Below are positions 34,758 to 48,051 of a stretch of DNA of 64,000 nt, piece after piece; the first letter of the stretch is position 1, and each line of letters begins with the position of its first letter. The stretch spans positions 248,001-312,000 of the forward strand of contig NZ_FQTX01000002.1 of assembly GCF_900129045.1 (NCBI RefSeq), in the 5' to 3' direction. The position numbers and the translations under genes were made by a program. The stretch is from Bifidobacterium merycicum DSM 6492. GTDB taxonomy: Bacteria; Actinomycetota; Actinomycetes; Actinomycetales; Bifidobacteriaceae. The notes beneath the pieces are model-generated. The model did not search any database, was not told where the DNA came from, and saw only the letters and a list, made by a program, of their open reading frames with translations.

Positions 34758-37628
34758 ATGATTGATACCGTATCCGACGAAACGCGCGGAACGCTGCTGG
34801 TCGTTGATGGCCATTCGCTGGCGTTCCGCGCGTTCTTCGCTCTTCCCGTGGAAAACTTCTCCACCTCCTCCGGTCAGGCCACCAACGCGGTCTGGGGCTT
34901 CGCGACCATGCTCGCCCAGGTGATCGACGCGGAGAAGCCCGACCATCTCGCCGTCGCATTCGACGTCAAAGGCGGCACGTTCCGCAACACCATGCTGCCG
35001 CAGTACAAGGGCACGCGCGACGCCGCCCCCGAGAACCTGCTCAGCCAGCTGCCGATCATCCAACAGATGCTCGACGCGCTGGGTGTCACCTACATCGAAA
35101 AGCCGGGATTCGAAGGCGATGACGTGATCGGCACGCTCGCCACGATGGGCGAACAGGCGAAATACAAGACGCTTGTCCTGTCCGGCGACCGAGACGCATT
35201 CCAGCTCGTGGACGACTGGATCACCGTACTGTACCCGGGGCATCACTTCAAGGACCTGAAGCACATGACGCCCGAGGAGGTGCTCGCCAAATACAAGGTG
35301 ACACCCGCGCAGTACCCAGATCTGGCCGCGCTGCGAGGCGAAACCGCCGACAACATCCCCGGCGTGCCGGGCGTGGGCGACGGATTCGCCGCCAAATGGA
35401 TCAACCAGTATGGCTCGCTCGAAAGCATCTGCGAACACGCCGAGGAGATCGGCGGCAAGAAGGGCGAGGCGCTGCGTGCGAACCTCGACCAGGTGAAACT
35501 CAACCGCAAGGTCAACGCTCTGGTGCGCGACATCGACCTGGGAGTCTCCGTCGATGATCTGACCTTTGGCGGCATCGACGTGGACAAGCTCAACGAACTG
35601 TTCTCCTCGCTGGAGTTCGGTTCCCGCACCAAATCCCGCGTCCTCAAGACCTTCAACGGGGGAGTGGCGCCGAAATCCAATGGCGGCACGGGCGTCGGCG
35701 AGAACGGCAACGGCAAAGGCATCGAGATCTCCGACGTGGAACACGCGCAGGACGCCGAAACCCTGAACACATGGGTGGCCAAGCACCTGCCGAACCCGAC
35801 TGGCGTGCTCACCGATGCCGGTAACGATGAGTCCGACGGACGATTCTCCATCGATCATGCGCTGCGCTGCAACGGTGACGTCGAACACTCATGGGTCATC
35901 AACGCATCCGGCAACGCCAAGCCGGGCCGCGTCACAGCGAACGCGATCACCCTGCAGCATGGTGATGCCGTGCTCGTCATCGAAATACGCGGGAACGCCC
36001 TGCCGGACGCCGCATTACGCGACGCGCTGAACGACATCCTCGCCAAGTACGCAGGCGCCATGGTCATGCACGGGTACAAGGAACAACTGCACCTGTTCGC
36101 ATCCCTCGGCATCAGCCTGCCGCAACCCCTGTTCGACACCAAGCTCGCCGGCTACCTCGTGCAGCCCGACTTCCATGCGGACACGCTCGAACAGGCCGCC
36201 GCCCACTTCCTCGACCTCCACGTGGAGGAGAAGAAGGAGGAAGCCACCCAAGGGCTGCTCGATCTGGATGACGACACCAACACGGTGGGGGAGGAGTCGC
36301 AGACCTCGACCCTGCTGCAGCATGTGGGCATCATCGCCGAACTCGCTAGGACGCTCGCGCCGCAACTCGACCAGCGCGAACAGTTCGGCCTGCTGCGCAG
36401 CCTCGAACTGCCCGTATCCCGTGTGCTGTACGGCATGGAATCGCAAGGCGCGAAGGTCGACATGCATCGTCTCGACACCATGCGCGACACCTTCGCCGCG
36501 GAAGCCCGTCAGGCGCAGGAGATCGCATGGGATTTCGCGGGCACGAACGTGAACCTGCAAAGCCCCAAGCAGTTGGGCAAGCTCCTCTTCGAAGACATGG
36601 GCCTCAAACCCACCAAGCGTACGAAGACCGGCGGCTACACCACCAACGCGGACGCCCTGCAGAAGCTCTACTTCAACTACGCGTCCGATGAACGCGCCAG
36701 CGGATTCCTCGGCGCACTGCTCAAGCACCGTGAAACGAATAAGCTCAAGCAGATCGTCGCCACGCTCATCGACGCCACCAATCCGTCCGACGAGCGCATC
36801 CACACCACGTTCGAACAGACCGTGGCCGCGACCGGACGCCTGAGCTCCGTGGACCCGAACCTGCAGAACATTCCGAACCGTAACGCCGCCGGGCGTGAGA
36901 TCCGATCCGCGTTCGTGCCGGGTGAAGGATTCGAATCGCTGATGAGTTGCGATTACTCGCAGGTCGAACTGCGCATCATGGCGCACCTGTCCGGCGACGA
37001 GTCGCTGATCGAAGCGTTCAAGAGCGGCGTCGATTTCCACAAGTACGTGGCGAGCCTCGTGCACGGCGTGCCGGTCGATCAGATCACGCCCGACCAGCGC
37101 AGCCACGTGAAGGCGATGAGCTACGGCTTGGCCTACGGTCTGAGCTCGTACGGTCTCGCGCAGCAGCTCAAGATCCGCCCCAGCGAAGCGGATGCGCTCA
37201 AGGCGAAGTATTTCGCCACGTTCGGCAAGGTGCATGATTTCCTGGAATCCTGCGTGAGCAGGGCGCGTGAGCTTGGCTACACCGAAACGATGTTCGGGCG
37301 CAGGCGCTATTTCCCAGCCCTGCGGTCCACGAACCGTGCGGCCCGGGACGCGGCCGAACGCGCGGCGTTGAATGCGCCGATCCAAGGCAGTGCGGCGGAC
37401 ATCATGAAGATCGCGATGATTCGGGCGAGCAAGGCGCTGGCGGATGCGGGTATGAACAGCCGCATCATCCTGCAGATCCACGATGAACTCGTGGTGGAGA
37501 TCGCGCCGGGGGAGACCGAACAGGTGACTGCCCTGGTGCGCGACGCCATGGAAAACGCCGTGCATCTGGATGTGCCGTTGGACGTGTCCACGGGTGTAGG
37601 CGCGGACTGGCAGCTCGCTGCCCACTGA
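34758..37628 (+). CDS. polA: DNA polymerase I
   Basis: 956 residues. The N-terminal 5'-nuclease domain (about 8-290) has YKGTRDAAPENL and GFEGDDVIG. The middle 3'-5' exonuclease-like domain (about 320-500) lacks the DxE metal motif, so proofreading is not expected, as is typical for actinobacterial PolA. The polymerase domain (about 560-956) has motif A SCDYSQVELRI (Asp near 731), motif B RSHVKAMSYGLAYG and motif C QIHDELVVE (near 907). No clear ribosome binding site precedes ATG 34758, and the 22-base gap suggests coupling to the ANTAR gene. Confidence 0.97.
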   Translation: MIDTVSDETRGTLLVVDGHSLAFRAFFALPVENFSTSSGQATNAVWGFATMLAQVIDAEKPDHLAVAFDVKGGTFRNTMLPQYKGTRDAAPENLLSQLPIIQQMLDALGVTYIEKPGFEGDDVIGTLATMGEQAKYKTLVLSGDRDAFQLVDDWITVLYPGHHFKDLKHMTPEEVLAKYKVTPAQYPDLAALRGETADNIPGVPGVGDGFAAKWINQYGSLESICEHAEEIGGKKGEALRANLDQVKLNRKVNALVRDIDLGVSVDDLTFGGIDVDKLNELFSSLEFGSRTKSRVLKTFNGGVAPKSNGGTGVGENGNGKGIEISDVEHAQDAETLNTWVAKHLPNPTGVLTDAGNDESDGRFSIDHALRCNGDVEHSWVINASGNAKPGRVTANAITLQHGDAVLVIEIRGNALPDAALRDALNDILAKYAGAMVMHGYKEQLHLFASLGISLPQPLFDTKLAGYLVQPDFHADTLEQAAAHFLDLHVEEKKEEATQGLLDLDDDTNTVGEESQTSTLLQHVGIIAELARTLAPQLDQREQFGLLRSLELPVSRVLYGMESQGAKVDMHRLDTMRDTFAAEARQAQEIAWDFAGTNVNLQSPKQLGKLLFEDMGLKPTKRTKTGGYTTNADALQKLYFNYASDERASGFLGALLKHRETNKLKQIVATLIDATNPSDERIHTTFEQTVAATGRLSSVDPNLQNIPNRNAAGREIRSAFVPGEGFESLMSCDYSQVELRIMAHLSGDESLIEAFKSGVDFHKYVASLVHGVPVDQITPDQRSHVKAMSYGLAYGLSSYGLAQQLKIRPSEADALKAKYFATFGKVHDFLESCVSRARELGYTETMFGRRRYFPALRSTNRAARDAAERAALNAPIQGSAADIMKIAMIRASKALADAGMNSRIILQIHDELVVEIAPGETEQVTALVRDAMENAVHLDVPLDVSTGVGADWQLAAH

Positions 37629-37708
37629 TGAACTGAAAACAACGCGTGTGCCTTCCCGGGAACAAGCTTGGAAAGGCACATGGGAAAACAAAACATGCGG
37701 AAAGGGAC

Positions 37709-38665
37709 ATGATGAGGCTCAAGCAGGTCGTCGACGTACTGGAAACGCTCTACCCGCTGCGATACGCGGAAAACTGGGATGAACCGGGCCTCATCGTGGG
37801 CGACCTGCGCCAGCCGGTCACGCGCATCGCCTTCGCCGCCGACCCGACTAGCGCCATCATCGATCAGGCCATCGCTTGGGGCGCGGATCTGCTCATCACC
37901 CACCATCCGCTCTTCTTCCGCTCTGTGCACCAAGTCTCCGGTCTCGGTTTCCGCGGCGATCTCGTCACCAAGCTCAACCGCGCCGGTTGCGCCCTATGGG
38001 TGGGGCACACCAACGCGGACGCGGCGTGGCGTGGCGTGGGCCAGGCCGCCGCCGACTACTTCGGCCTCATCGACCAGAAGCCGCTTGCACCCATCGACGA
38101 TCCGACCGCGCCCCACCCCGTCGGTTTGGGGCGCGTGGGGCGCTTGAGCAAGCCCATGACCTTGGGGGCGTTCGCCCGCCGTGTCCATGCTGAAGTCAAC
38201 GAGCATGGCATGGCCACCGCGCTCGGCATCCAAATGTGCGGCGACCCGGACACCCTCGTCTCCACCGTCGCGATACTGCCCGGTTCCGGCGACTCCCTGT
38301 TCGACGAGGTGCGTGCCACCGGCGCGGACGTGTACGTGACCAGCGACCTGCGCCATCATCCTGTCACCGACGCCATCGAACAAGCCCGCTACGAGGCCGC
38401 CATGCGCGCCGAAGGCATCGAGCTCGGGCACGGCGAGCCCGGCCAAGGCGAACCGCACGTGCGCCCATGCTTCATCAACACTCCGCATGCGGCCATCGAA
38501 TCCATGTGGTTCAACTACGCGACCGAGGATGTGCCCGCAGCCCTCGCCGCAACCACCGGCGAAGAGGTGGAAACGAACTGGATCCGCACCACCACGGACC
38601 CATGGACATGGCTCATCAACAGCGCGGGCATCGCCAGCGCCACCGGTCCTGTAACAGCCGAGTGA
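37709..38665 (+). CDS. NIF3/DUF34-family metal-binding protein
   Basis: A 318-residue NIF3-like protein. The start LKQVVDVLETLYPLRYAENWDEPGLIVGD is diagnostic, ITHHPLFFRSVHQV supplies the di-metal histidines, and WVGHTNADAAWRG the next ligand segment. The C-terminal part has VYVTSDLRHHPVTDAIE. The family is widespread and of debated function (GTP cyclohydrolase-like or protein-interacting). AAAGGG precedes the ATG pair at 37709/37712. Confidence 0.9.
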   Translation: MMRLKQVVDVLETLYPLRYAENWDEPGLIVGDLRQPVTRIAFAADPTSAIIDQAIAWGADLLITHHPLFFRSVHQVSGLGFRGDLVTKLNRAGCALWVGHTNADAAWRGVGQAAADYFGLIDQKPLAPIDDPTAPHPVGLGRVGRLSKPMTLGAFARRVHAEVNEHGMATALGIQMCGDPDTLVSTVAILPGSGDSLFDEVRATGADVYVTSDLRHHPVTDAIEQARYEAAMRAEGIELGHGEPGQGEPHVRPCFINTPHAAIESMWFNYATEDVPAALAATTGEEVETNWIRTTTDPWTWLINSAGIASATGPVTAE

Positions 38666-38783
38666 CCGGCGGCTAGCGAAGCAACCAACAGCTGTTGATC
38701 GGCAATCAGCAATCGGCGATTAGCGAAGGCCGACGCCGCACAACGGTGACCCGGACGGCACGGCAGGAAGGAACGGGAAAACC

Positions 38784-39464
38784 ATGAGCGAGATTACGGA
38801 CACAACCGTGGAGAGAAACGGGCAGGCGAAGGGCGCCACCACCACGGGAAGCGCGGTGGACGCGCGGCTCGCCGCCCATGGTGACGGCATCGACATGTCC
38901 GTTCCGGCGAAACTCTTGGAAAGCCATGAAGTCTACCGCGGGGCGATCTTCCGCGTGGAGGACACGGTCGTAGGCTTGACCACCACGAGCGGCGAACTCG
39001 TCCGAATCCGCCGTCAGGTATTGCGTCACGCGCCATGCGTGGTGATGCTCGTGCACGACACGCTCACGGACCGTTACCTCATCGAACGCGAATACCGTAT
39101 CGGCAACGATTCGTTCGCCTACGGACTGCCTGCCGGGCTGATGGACGACGGCGAGGACGCGCGCGAGGCTGCATTGCGCGAACTGCGCGAGGAGACCGGC
39201 GTGACACCCATCGCGCCGGATCGCATACGCATCGATCACGTCATCGACTGCTACTCCTCCGAAGGCATGACCGACGAACTCGCCCACATCATGGTGATCC
39301 ACTTGGACGGATTCAACCGCGTCGAACGCCATTTCGACCAGGATGAACACGTGGAATCGGCATGGGTCGGCTGGAACGAACTCCTCGCCACGCACGTGAC
39401 CGCAAGCAACTCCGTCATCGCCATCCAACACGAACACATCCGCAGACTCCGCGAAAACGCCTGA
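38784..39464 (+). CDS. NUDIX hydrolase, ADP-ribose pyrophosphatase type
   Basis: 226 residues with an intact NUDIX box: GLMDDGEDAREAALRELREE and the closing TGV, with all catalytic glutamates. Upstream RNRV-like strands (YLIEREYRIGNDSFAYGLPA) match the ADP-ribose pyrophosphatase group, which cleaves ADP-ribose to AMP and ribose 5-phosphate. A low-complexity N-terminal extension of about 45 residues is unusual. GGAAGG lies 11 bases before the ATG. The adjacent glgX could make ADP-glucose an alternative substrate. Confidence 0.88.
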   Translation: MSEITDTTVERNGQAKGATTTGSAVDARLAAHGDGIDMSVPAKLLESHEVYRGAIFRVEDTVVGLTTTSGELVRIRRQVLRHAPCVVMLVHDTLTDRYLIEREYRIGNDSFAYGLPAGLMDDGEDAREAALRELREETGVTPIAPDRIRIDHVIDCYSSEGMTDELAHIMVIHLDGFNRVERHFDQDEHVESAWVGWNELLATHVTASNSVIAIQHEHIRRLRENA

Positions 39465-39592
39465 TCCCACGCCCCTCCAACCACACACAACCACCCTCCA
39501 ACCAACCCGCAACCCCACCGGAAACACGCGGCAAGATGGGGGCATCTTGTGGCGGAAGTCACAAAAACGAAGCACAGGGGCAGGGCGCGTGG

Positions 39593-39598
39593 GATAAT
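39593..39598 (+). promoter_or_regulatory. Possible -10 box of glgX, leaderless transcript
   Basis: GATAAT ends 7 bases before the ATG at 39606, placing transcription initiation at or next to the start codon. There is no ribosome binding site, consistent with a leaderless mRNA. No clear -35 is seen. Confidence 0.45.
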
Positions 39599-39605
39599 GT
39601 GTAGC

Positions 39606-41747
<2,142 letters not shown>

Positions 41748-41770
41748 TCTTCGTTTCTCCGGTTGGATAT

Positions 41771-41822
41771 CGGCGTGTTGCCGGTCCGGGAGCACTCCCG
41801 GACCGGCAACACGCCGTTTTTG
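41771..41822 (+). terminator. Strong terminator after glgX
   Basis: A perfect 21-bp stem (41771-41791 with 41796-41816) with a GCAC loop, followed by TTTTTGC. Confidence 0.9.
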
Positions 41823-42513
41823 CATGTTTTTGCATGTTTGCGCGTATGTTTGTGTGAACGTCTATAGGCGTAACTTGACGGTTTTAGATGCGTCCTGCCG
41901 CTTTGCCGACGCGAATCCGTATGCTTTCGTGGTATGGCGCGCGGGCTGCTCCGGCTTGAATTGTCGCGGTTTTGCATGCCGGTTATTGACATAATACATT
42001 GAAGTGTTCATTTCACGACAGCTTATGTGAAGATTCTGTGAAGGGGGCGTAGGGATTGACGTTTTGTCCAGTTCTCTCTGAACGTCGTGATAAAAGGCGA
42101 TTTGACGTCTTTCGGACGGCAAACGTTCACACCCCTCTGCTCTGTGGGGACGCGCGGTATATATCCCGTGTCGGTTTAGTGATTCGATAAACAGATAAAC
42201 CATGTCATGATGTTCAGTATCGTCCGGATTATCGCCGGACTTTGAGCCATCGGTCTTTTGCTACGTTGGGAGCGTCCATACAAGGGACAAGGGATTGCCG
42301 ACACCGGACAAAATCGGGATCAGCGTAATCATCATAATCATCACAATTCGGGTATTCATGGGAGAAGACTATCCAGACAGGCATTGCAGCCTGCAAGGAC
42401 ACGGTTCTCCGGTGGCCGCCGGCATGCCCATTACGAATAAGAAGTCGTCCGGAACGGATTCCGACCATGATGGCACGGCCGTCCCGGGTGACACACAACG
42501 GAAGGAGGAGATC
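41823..42513 (+). promoter_or_regulatory. Upstream region of the pilus genes
   Basis: About 690 AT-rich bases with no supportable gene. A -35-like TTGACA lies at 41986-41991, without a good -10 at standard spacing. The region starts with a repeated TTTTTGCATG. The pilus promoter is probably in the distal part; AAGGAGG at 42503-42509 is the ribosome binding site of the adhesin. Confidence 0.4.
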
Positions 42514-45500
42514 ATGGCGAAGCTGAGGAACACGGGCTTCGGCAGAGCCGAAAACGGTCCGAGAACGGCCGGAACGGTACGACGAAGGTCCCTCAGAACC
42601 TACGTGGGAGTCGTGATCACGCTGGGCATGATCGTGGGATTCCTCGCACCCACTTGCGCGTATGCCGTCGGTAACGGCACCGTGGGCACCGCGCAATACG
42701 ACGACGAATCCGTTTCGGAGGTGTCCATCCAACAGGGGGGAGGGGAATGTCGCGGCAACGCCCCAAGGCTCCGGCCCCATCGACGGTACGAGCGGTGTGA
42801 ACGCCGTAATCAGCACGAACGGCACAAACAATGGCGCCATCAAGGAAGACGGCGCAAGCGATACGCCCGTCGCAGGCAAATCCGAGGAGAACGGCGGAAC
42901 CGCCGATAGCCAACGGAACAACGCCACCGGGGAAACGGTCAACGCCGCGACGAATGAGGTGGCCAGCGGCACGCAGGCCGGTGAAGCGGACAAGAAAAAC
43001 GATGACATGAAAACTGCCAGCACGGTAGTCATCGATAACACGAAAATCATGTTGGCCCCACGCATCACCACGGCCGCCCAGGCCAATGCCGTCAATGGCG
43101 AGGTCATCCTGCCTCCCAGCTGGGATGATGACATGAACCACATCTTCTATGACCGGGTGCTGCGCTTCCTGATCGATCAGGAAATCAAGAGGGAATTTAG
43201 GGGTGTGGATCTGTCCGACAGTGCAACCTTGGATATTCTCTCCTGGATGACCGGCGATGACAATGCCAACAATACGTGGGACCTGTACAGTGCCTATGAT
43301 GCATGGAGGAAACAGAAGATAGCCGCGGGGACGTTCAATGAGAAGGAAGACCGCATCAAGCTCCTTAACGGCATCCAGCACCTGACCAATCTGGAAACGA
43401 TCACCGCGAAGAACACCCCCAGAGGGGAAGGTGTAGGCTTACAGACGTTCGCCTTCCCTGGCATCGATGCCGGGGCCAGCATTCCTGATTTGGAATTGAC
43501 GTATAACAACCTTCACATTTTCCCGAGCATCATTTTCCCGGAGAGGCAGGGGAGATCCTACAATTTGCCAAAAACCCGACGTAGTCCTATTCCGTCACGC
43601 AGGATATGTGCCATCACGCAACGGTCACCTATGTGCGTGACGGCGAAGGTGGCAAGAAAGTGAAATTCCTCGGAGACATCTACAAGCTGTGCAATGATAA
43701 CGGCTCGGCGAATGACATGGACGCGTGTACGGTGCCGATTTTCGACGAGTCTGCCGACAAGGATAAGGAAAACTACAATACCGTCAACGGGCTGACCGTG
43801 GGAAGCAAAACCCAGATAGGCTTCACCGCCACCGCTGGAGGCAACGAAGCGGCGGACGGCCAATTGTACCGGCAAGTAGGTTATGAATACATAGTCATCA
43901 ATGCCGATAGCCAGCATAACCGCGATGTTTACTCCTTCAGCTACGGCTATCACCTATCGGTGAACTATCTGAGCACGGTCAAGCAGAGCGGCACCACCAA
44001 GGTACTGGGCGATTTCAAATTCAAGAAAACCAGCTCCGGCAATCCCGCCGTCGTTCTGAAGAACGCTGAATACGTGTTGAAGACCACCGACGGCAAGTAT
44101 CTCACCGGCACACACCGTGATGATGCCTATTGGATCGACACCGACGACAATGGCGCATTGGTCACCACCACCGACAAGTCCAAGGCCCTGCGACTCGTCA
44201 CCAACAGGGAAGGCACCTTCACCGTGCGTGGCGTGCCCGGATCCAAGGACGGTGTGGACTCTACCTGCTCGAAGAGACCAAGGCCCCGGCAGGCTACACG
44301 CCGTCCAACAGCGACGTGCACGTCAAGGTGCGCGTGGCGGCCGACCTCGTCACCCAGGTGACCGGCGGTGAAGGCGCGCAGCAGACCGTTACCGCCGATT
44401 CCATCAAGGCCGATGCCTCCGACAGCGACGAATGGGTGCATTCCACCAGACGCCTGACGCTGCCCAGAGGCCAAGCCAACCCGAATGCAAATCGCAGTCA
44501 ATACGATTACGCCAGATCGGGCGATCCGATGCTTCTCAGAGGCACGGATGGCAGCACCGCAAGCGCGCAATCCACCAGAAACGCCTCCGACTACGACGGC
44601 GGCGCCGACCTGTTCATGAAGAACGGCGGCAACCAGGTGACCTTCTCCGCCGTCGCAAGCGAAGGCGCCACGCTGCCCGAAGGCTATCAACTGGAACGAC
44701 AGGAATCCACACTCACCGACGGCACCGGCACAACACTGCTGAAAAGCAGCGACGCCAACGCCCTCGGTAAGGTAAGCGACTACGTCAACGACATCATCGA
44801 CAACTCGAAGATGACCAAGACCACCGACTACTACAACGTCAACACCGTCGCCATCTACCACGATTCCACCAGCGCCGACACCCTCAACAACTTCATCGTC
44901 TCCAACGACGGAAACGGCGACCAGAACGTCCAACGAGACGAAGTGAAACCGCTCCAAGTCACGTTCAACGCCACCAAGAAACTGCTCAGGAACGGCGAGA
45001 AGCAACAGGTGAAAGCCGGCGAATTCAAGTTCAACTTGGAACCGGACGCCGCCTCCGCGGCAAAGGGCGCCACCACGTTCAGCCAGGCCACCGTCGAGGT
45101 GGGAGCCGACGGCACCGCCACATGGTCGCCGCTCACCTTCACCGCCGACTGGTGGAAGAGCCTGAGCGAACAAGCGAGAAAGAACCCCGAGGGAGTCCTC
45201 TACACCTATAAGATGAGCGAAGTCAACACCGGCAACCCGCGGTACGACTACGACACCACGACCTACAGCATCCGTTTGCGTATCACCGAAAAAGAGGAAT
45301 ACCAATACGGCATAACCAACGGTCTGACCTTGCGCGTCTACGTGAACGGAATAGAGAAACTGCACGCCTACAGCGCCGAAACCGACCCGGAGAACGTGCC
45401 CGTCGTGGCAGTACGATCGCAAACCGACCGCGACGCCACCTTCACCAACACCGAGAAGACAACCGACTTCGAATTTACCAAGAAAGACGGCGAAAGCGGC

Positions 45501-45989
45501 GACGCGCTCGCCGGTGCCGAATTCCAGCTGTACCGCTACGACGGCGACTGCGATGAGACCTGCAAGGCCACACCACTCGACCGGCTCAGCCCCGGCAAGT
45601 GGCAGCGCATCGACATACAGACCAGCGGTGGCGACGGCAAGGTGAAATTCGGCGGGCTCATGGAAGGCGACTACCGTCTCCTCGAGACCAAGACCCCAGA
45701 CGGTTGCCTCAAGCCCAAGGGCCAATGGAACGTCGTCATTGATATGAGCAAAACCGAAAAGGAACAGCTCGTCATTACCGCGGTCACGGACGGCGCCAAA
45801 CCGCCGGCATTCGAGACCAGTGAGGAGCAGGGCCTTTCCGTGGTGAACTATCATGCTACGTCCGTTCCGTCGACGGGCGGACGAGGGCTGATGATCTTCA
45901 CTCTGGCAGGTGCGACGCTTGTGCTTGCCGGAACCGTGATAACAGTCAGGAGGATGCGCGACTCGCAGGAACCGGCTGCCACGGTGTAA
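42514..45989 (+). pseudogene. Pilus tip adhesin (sortase-anchored), broken by several frame changes
   Basis: Starts at ATG 42514 with AAGGAGG upstream and a signal peptide (ITLGMIVGFLAPTCAYA). Frame one is left at a G-tract (42735-42745), where removing one G would restore reading into the next frame. A second change lies near 43560 with a TAG at 43582, and a third near 44260. The repaired protein would be about 1,155 residues: a long N-terminal adhesive region, a CnaB-like segment (LLEETKAPAGY), further fibre domains with the phrase RLLETKTPDG, and a C-terminal VPSTGG sorting signal, hydrophobic helix and basic tail. It precedes the major pilin and sortase as in two-component sortase pili. 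Confidence 0.8.
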
Positions 45990-46151
45990 GCCGATACACC
46001 AGTCGACGCGGGCCCGGTCCGCCTCGGTGCGGCTCGTGCACCGGTCGGACCCGCGTCGACCGAACCACCATCAAACAACCATCATCGACAGAAGCCGGCG
46101 GGAGAAACGCCGGGTGCAATAACCACGAATACAAGTCCGAAGGAGGGCATC

Positions 46152-47813
46152 ATGCCAGTAGAACAGTTGAGAAAAGGCATCGTCGCCGCAGTAGCCATCG
46201 TCACCGCAGCAACGGTAGGTGGTCTCGGAATCACCTCTGCCGCGAGCGCTTTGGAGGAAACCTCCACCGGCAGCATCACCGTCAGCAACCTTGCCGACTC
46301 CGGTGAGAGCGTTGACGTGACCGCCAAGGCGTACAAGATCATCGACGTGAACTATGACTACGACACCGATCAGCCGGAGACCCCGGAGTTCACCTGGAAC
46401 TTCGCTATCACTGGATGGGTCAAGAGCAACTTCCCCGAGTACATCGGAGCCGATAACTCCGTGACCGGGGAATATGAAGGTCTGCCGAATGTCGAAGGCG
46501 AAACCACCTCCGGCATCGCCAACAACGAGACCACCGGCGAAATCGCCGAGTTCTTCGACAAGCTGGGCGCCAGCGGCAAGCTGGCCACCGTTGCCGGAAG
46601 CGCGAAGAACACGGGCAACAGCGTCACCATCAACGGTCTTGCCATCGGCGGCTACTACGTCGAGGTCACCAACAACAGCGACGAGTCCACAACCGCCAAC
46701 GGTCTGTACGTGTATCGTGCGGTTGACGCGAACGTGCTCCCGAAGTACGTCGACAAGCAGTGGGTCGTGGACAACGCGACCATCGTCGCCAAGCGTTCCA
46801 AGCCGAGCATGGATAAGTCCATCAACGAATAGCGCACCAGCAGCGAGATCAACACCGGTCTCGACAAGCGCGACCAAGGTTCCGACACCGCATACATCGG
46901 CGAGAACGTCAAGTTCGACCTGCGCACCGACGTGCCCGCCTACCCGTCCAATGCCATCAGCAAGTCGTATTGGATCTCCGATGCGATGGATGAGGCGCTG
47001 ACCTTCAACGACGACATCACGGTCGAAGGTGTCAAGGCCGACGGTTCCACCGTGGACCTGACCGGCACGGACGCGTATGTCAAGATCCTGAACACCAAGG
47101 ACATGGGCGACCATGACGTCACCTTCCTGCTCAAGTTCGACTACGACAAGATCCGCGCGTACTCCAAGATCCACGTGAGCTACTCCGCCATCGTGAACGA
47201 GAAGGCCGTGGTCGGCACCGCCATCGTCAACCACGCCGAGCTGCAGTACAACAACAACCCATACAACGGCAACGACTACACCACCATACCGGACGATACC
47301 AAGGTCTATGTCTTCGGCATCAAGGTGAACAAGATCGCCGCCGGCACGAAGACCCCGCTGTCCGGCGCCGAGTTCAAGCTGCAGCGCAACGGCGAGACCT
47401 CCAAGTTCGTGGAAGTGAGCACCGGCGTGTACCGCAAGGCCCTGAACACCGAAACCGGCAGCGAGACCCTGGTGACGGATGCCAACGGCAAGCTCACCGT
47501 GTACGGTCTGAAGGGCGCCGACGATGACGGCAACCAGCTGACCTACCAGCTGGTGGAAACCAAGGCTCCCGGCGGCTACAACAAGCTGGGCGCGCCGATC
47601 GACGTCACCCTCACCCCGATCCAGGACGAGGCCAAGGACTACACCGGCCACCTCGAGGGCGAAAGCGAAATCGGCTACGTGGCCAAGGACGTGGAGAACA
47701 AGACCGGCAAGCTGCCGAAGACCGGTGGCATCGGCACCATCGTATTCAGCGTGTTGGGCGTACTGATGATCGCCGGTGGCGTGATGCTGGCCGCCTCCCG
47801 CAAGAAGGCGTGA
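46152..47813 (+). pseudogene. Major pilin subunit (FimA-like) with an in-frame TAG
   Basis: GAAGGAGG precedes ATG 46152. After a signal peptide (about 1-32) the chain reads as a fimbrial backbone pilin of 553 residues. TAG at 46830-46832 interrupts it after residue 226, and the same frame continues intact to the end. C-terminal features are an E-box in a CnaB domain (LVETKAPGGYNKLG), the sorting signal LPKTGG, a hydrophobic helix and RKKA. Because frame and composition are undisturbed after the stop, a single base change from a sense codon is the simplest explanation. Without readthrough neither fragment can be polymerised: the first lacks the sorting signal. Confidence 0.85.
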
Positions 47814-47942
47814 ATCGCATCGCATAAGCCGAAGCCGCACGGGCATGGCATGCGAAAAGCATGACATACGAAGTGCGGCGCCGGCATCGGCGAAACGGAT
47901 GACGCTCCCACAGGAAAACGGGGGATGATTTCAGCAGAGTGG

Positions 47943-47980
47943 ATCGGGTCGCATACCTGCAGCGTATGCGACCCGATTTT
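47943..47980 (+). terminator. Hairpin between pilin and sortase
   Basis: A perfect 14-bp stem (ATCGGGTCGCATAC) with a CTGCAGC loop followed by TTTTC. Placed inside the operon, it may attenuate transcription into the sortase gene so that pilin exceeds sortase. Confidence 0.75.
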
Positions 47981-48051
47981 CTACATTCGACGGCATGTCG
48001 GTCCGGCGATATTCGCCGGGCCCGTGAAGGAACGAACAGAGGCTTTCCATC

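Noticed and set aside
36015-37691. Long minus-strand frame opposite polA
   Set aside because: Shadow of the biased polA codons. Similar shadows opposite rpsA, pyk, the pilin, glgX and the TetM-like gene were dropped for the same reason.
44127-45854. 575-codon minus-strand frame inside the pilus adhesin
   Set aside because: Antisense of the adhesin's Thr/Asp-rich coding sequence; no start signals.
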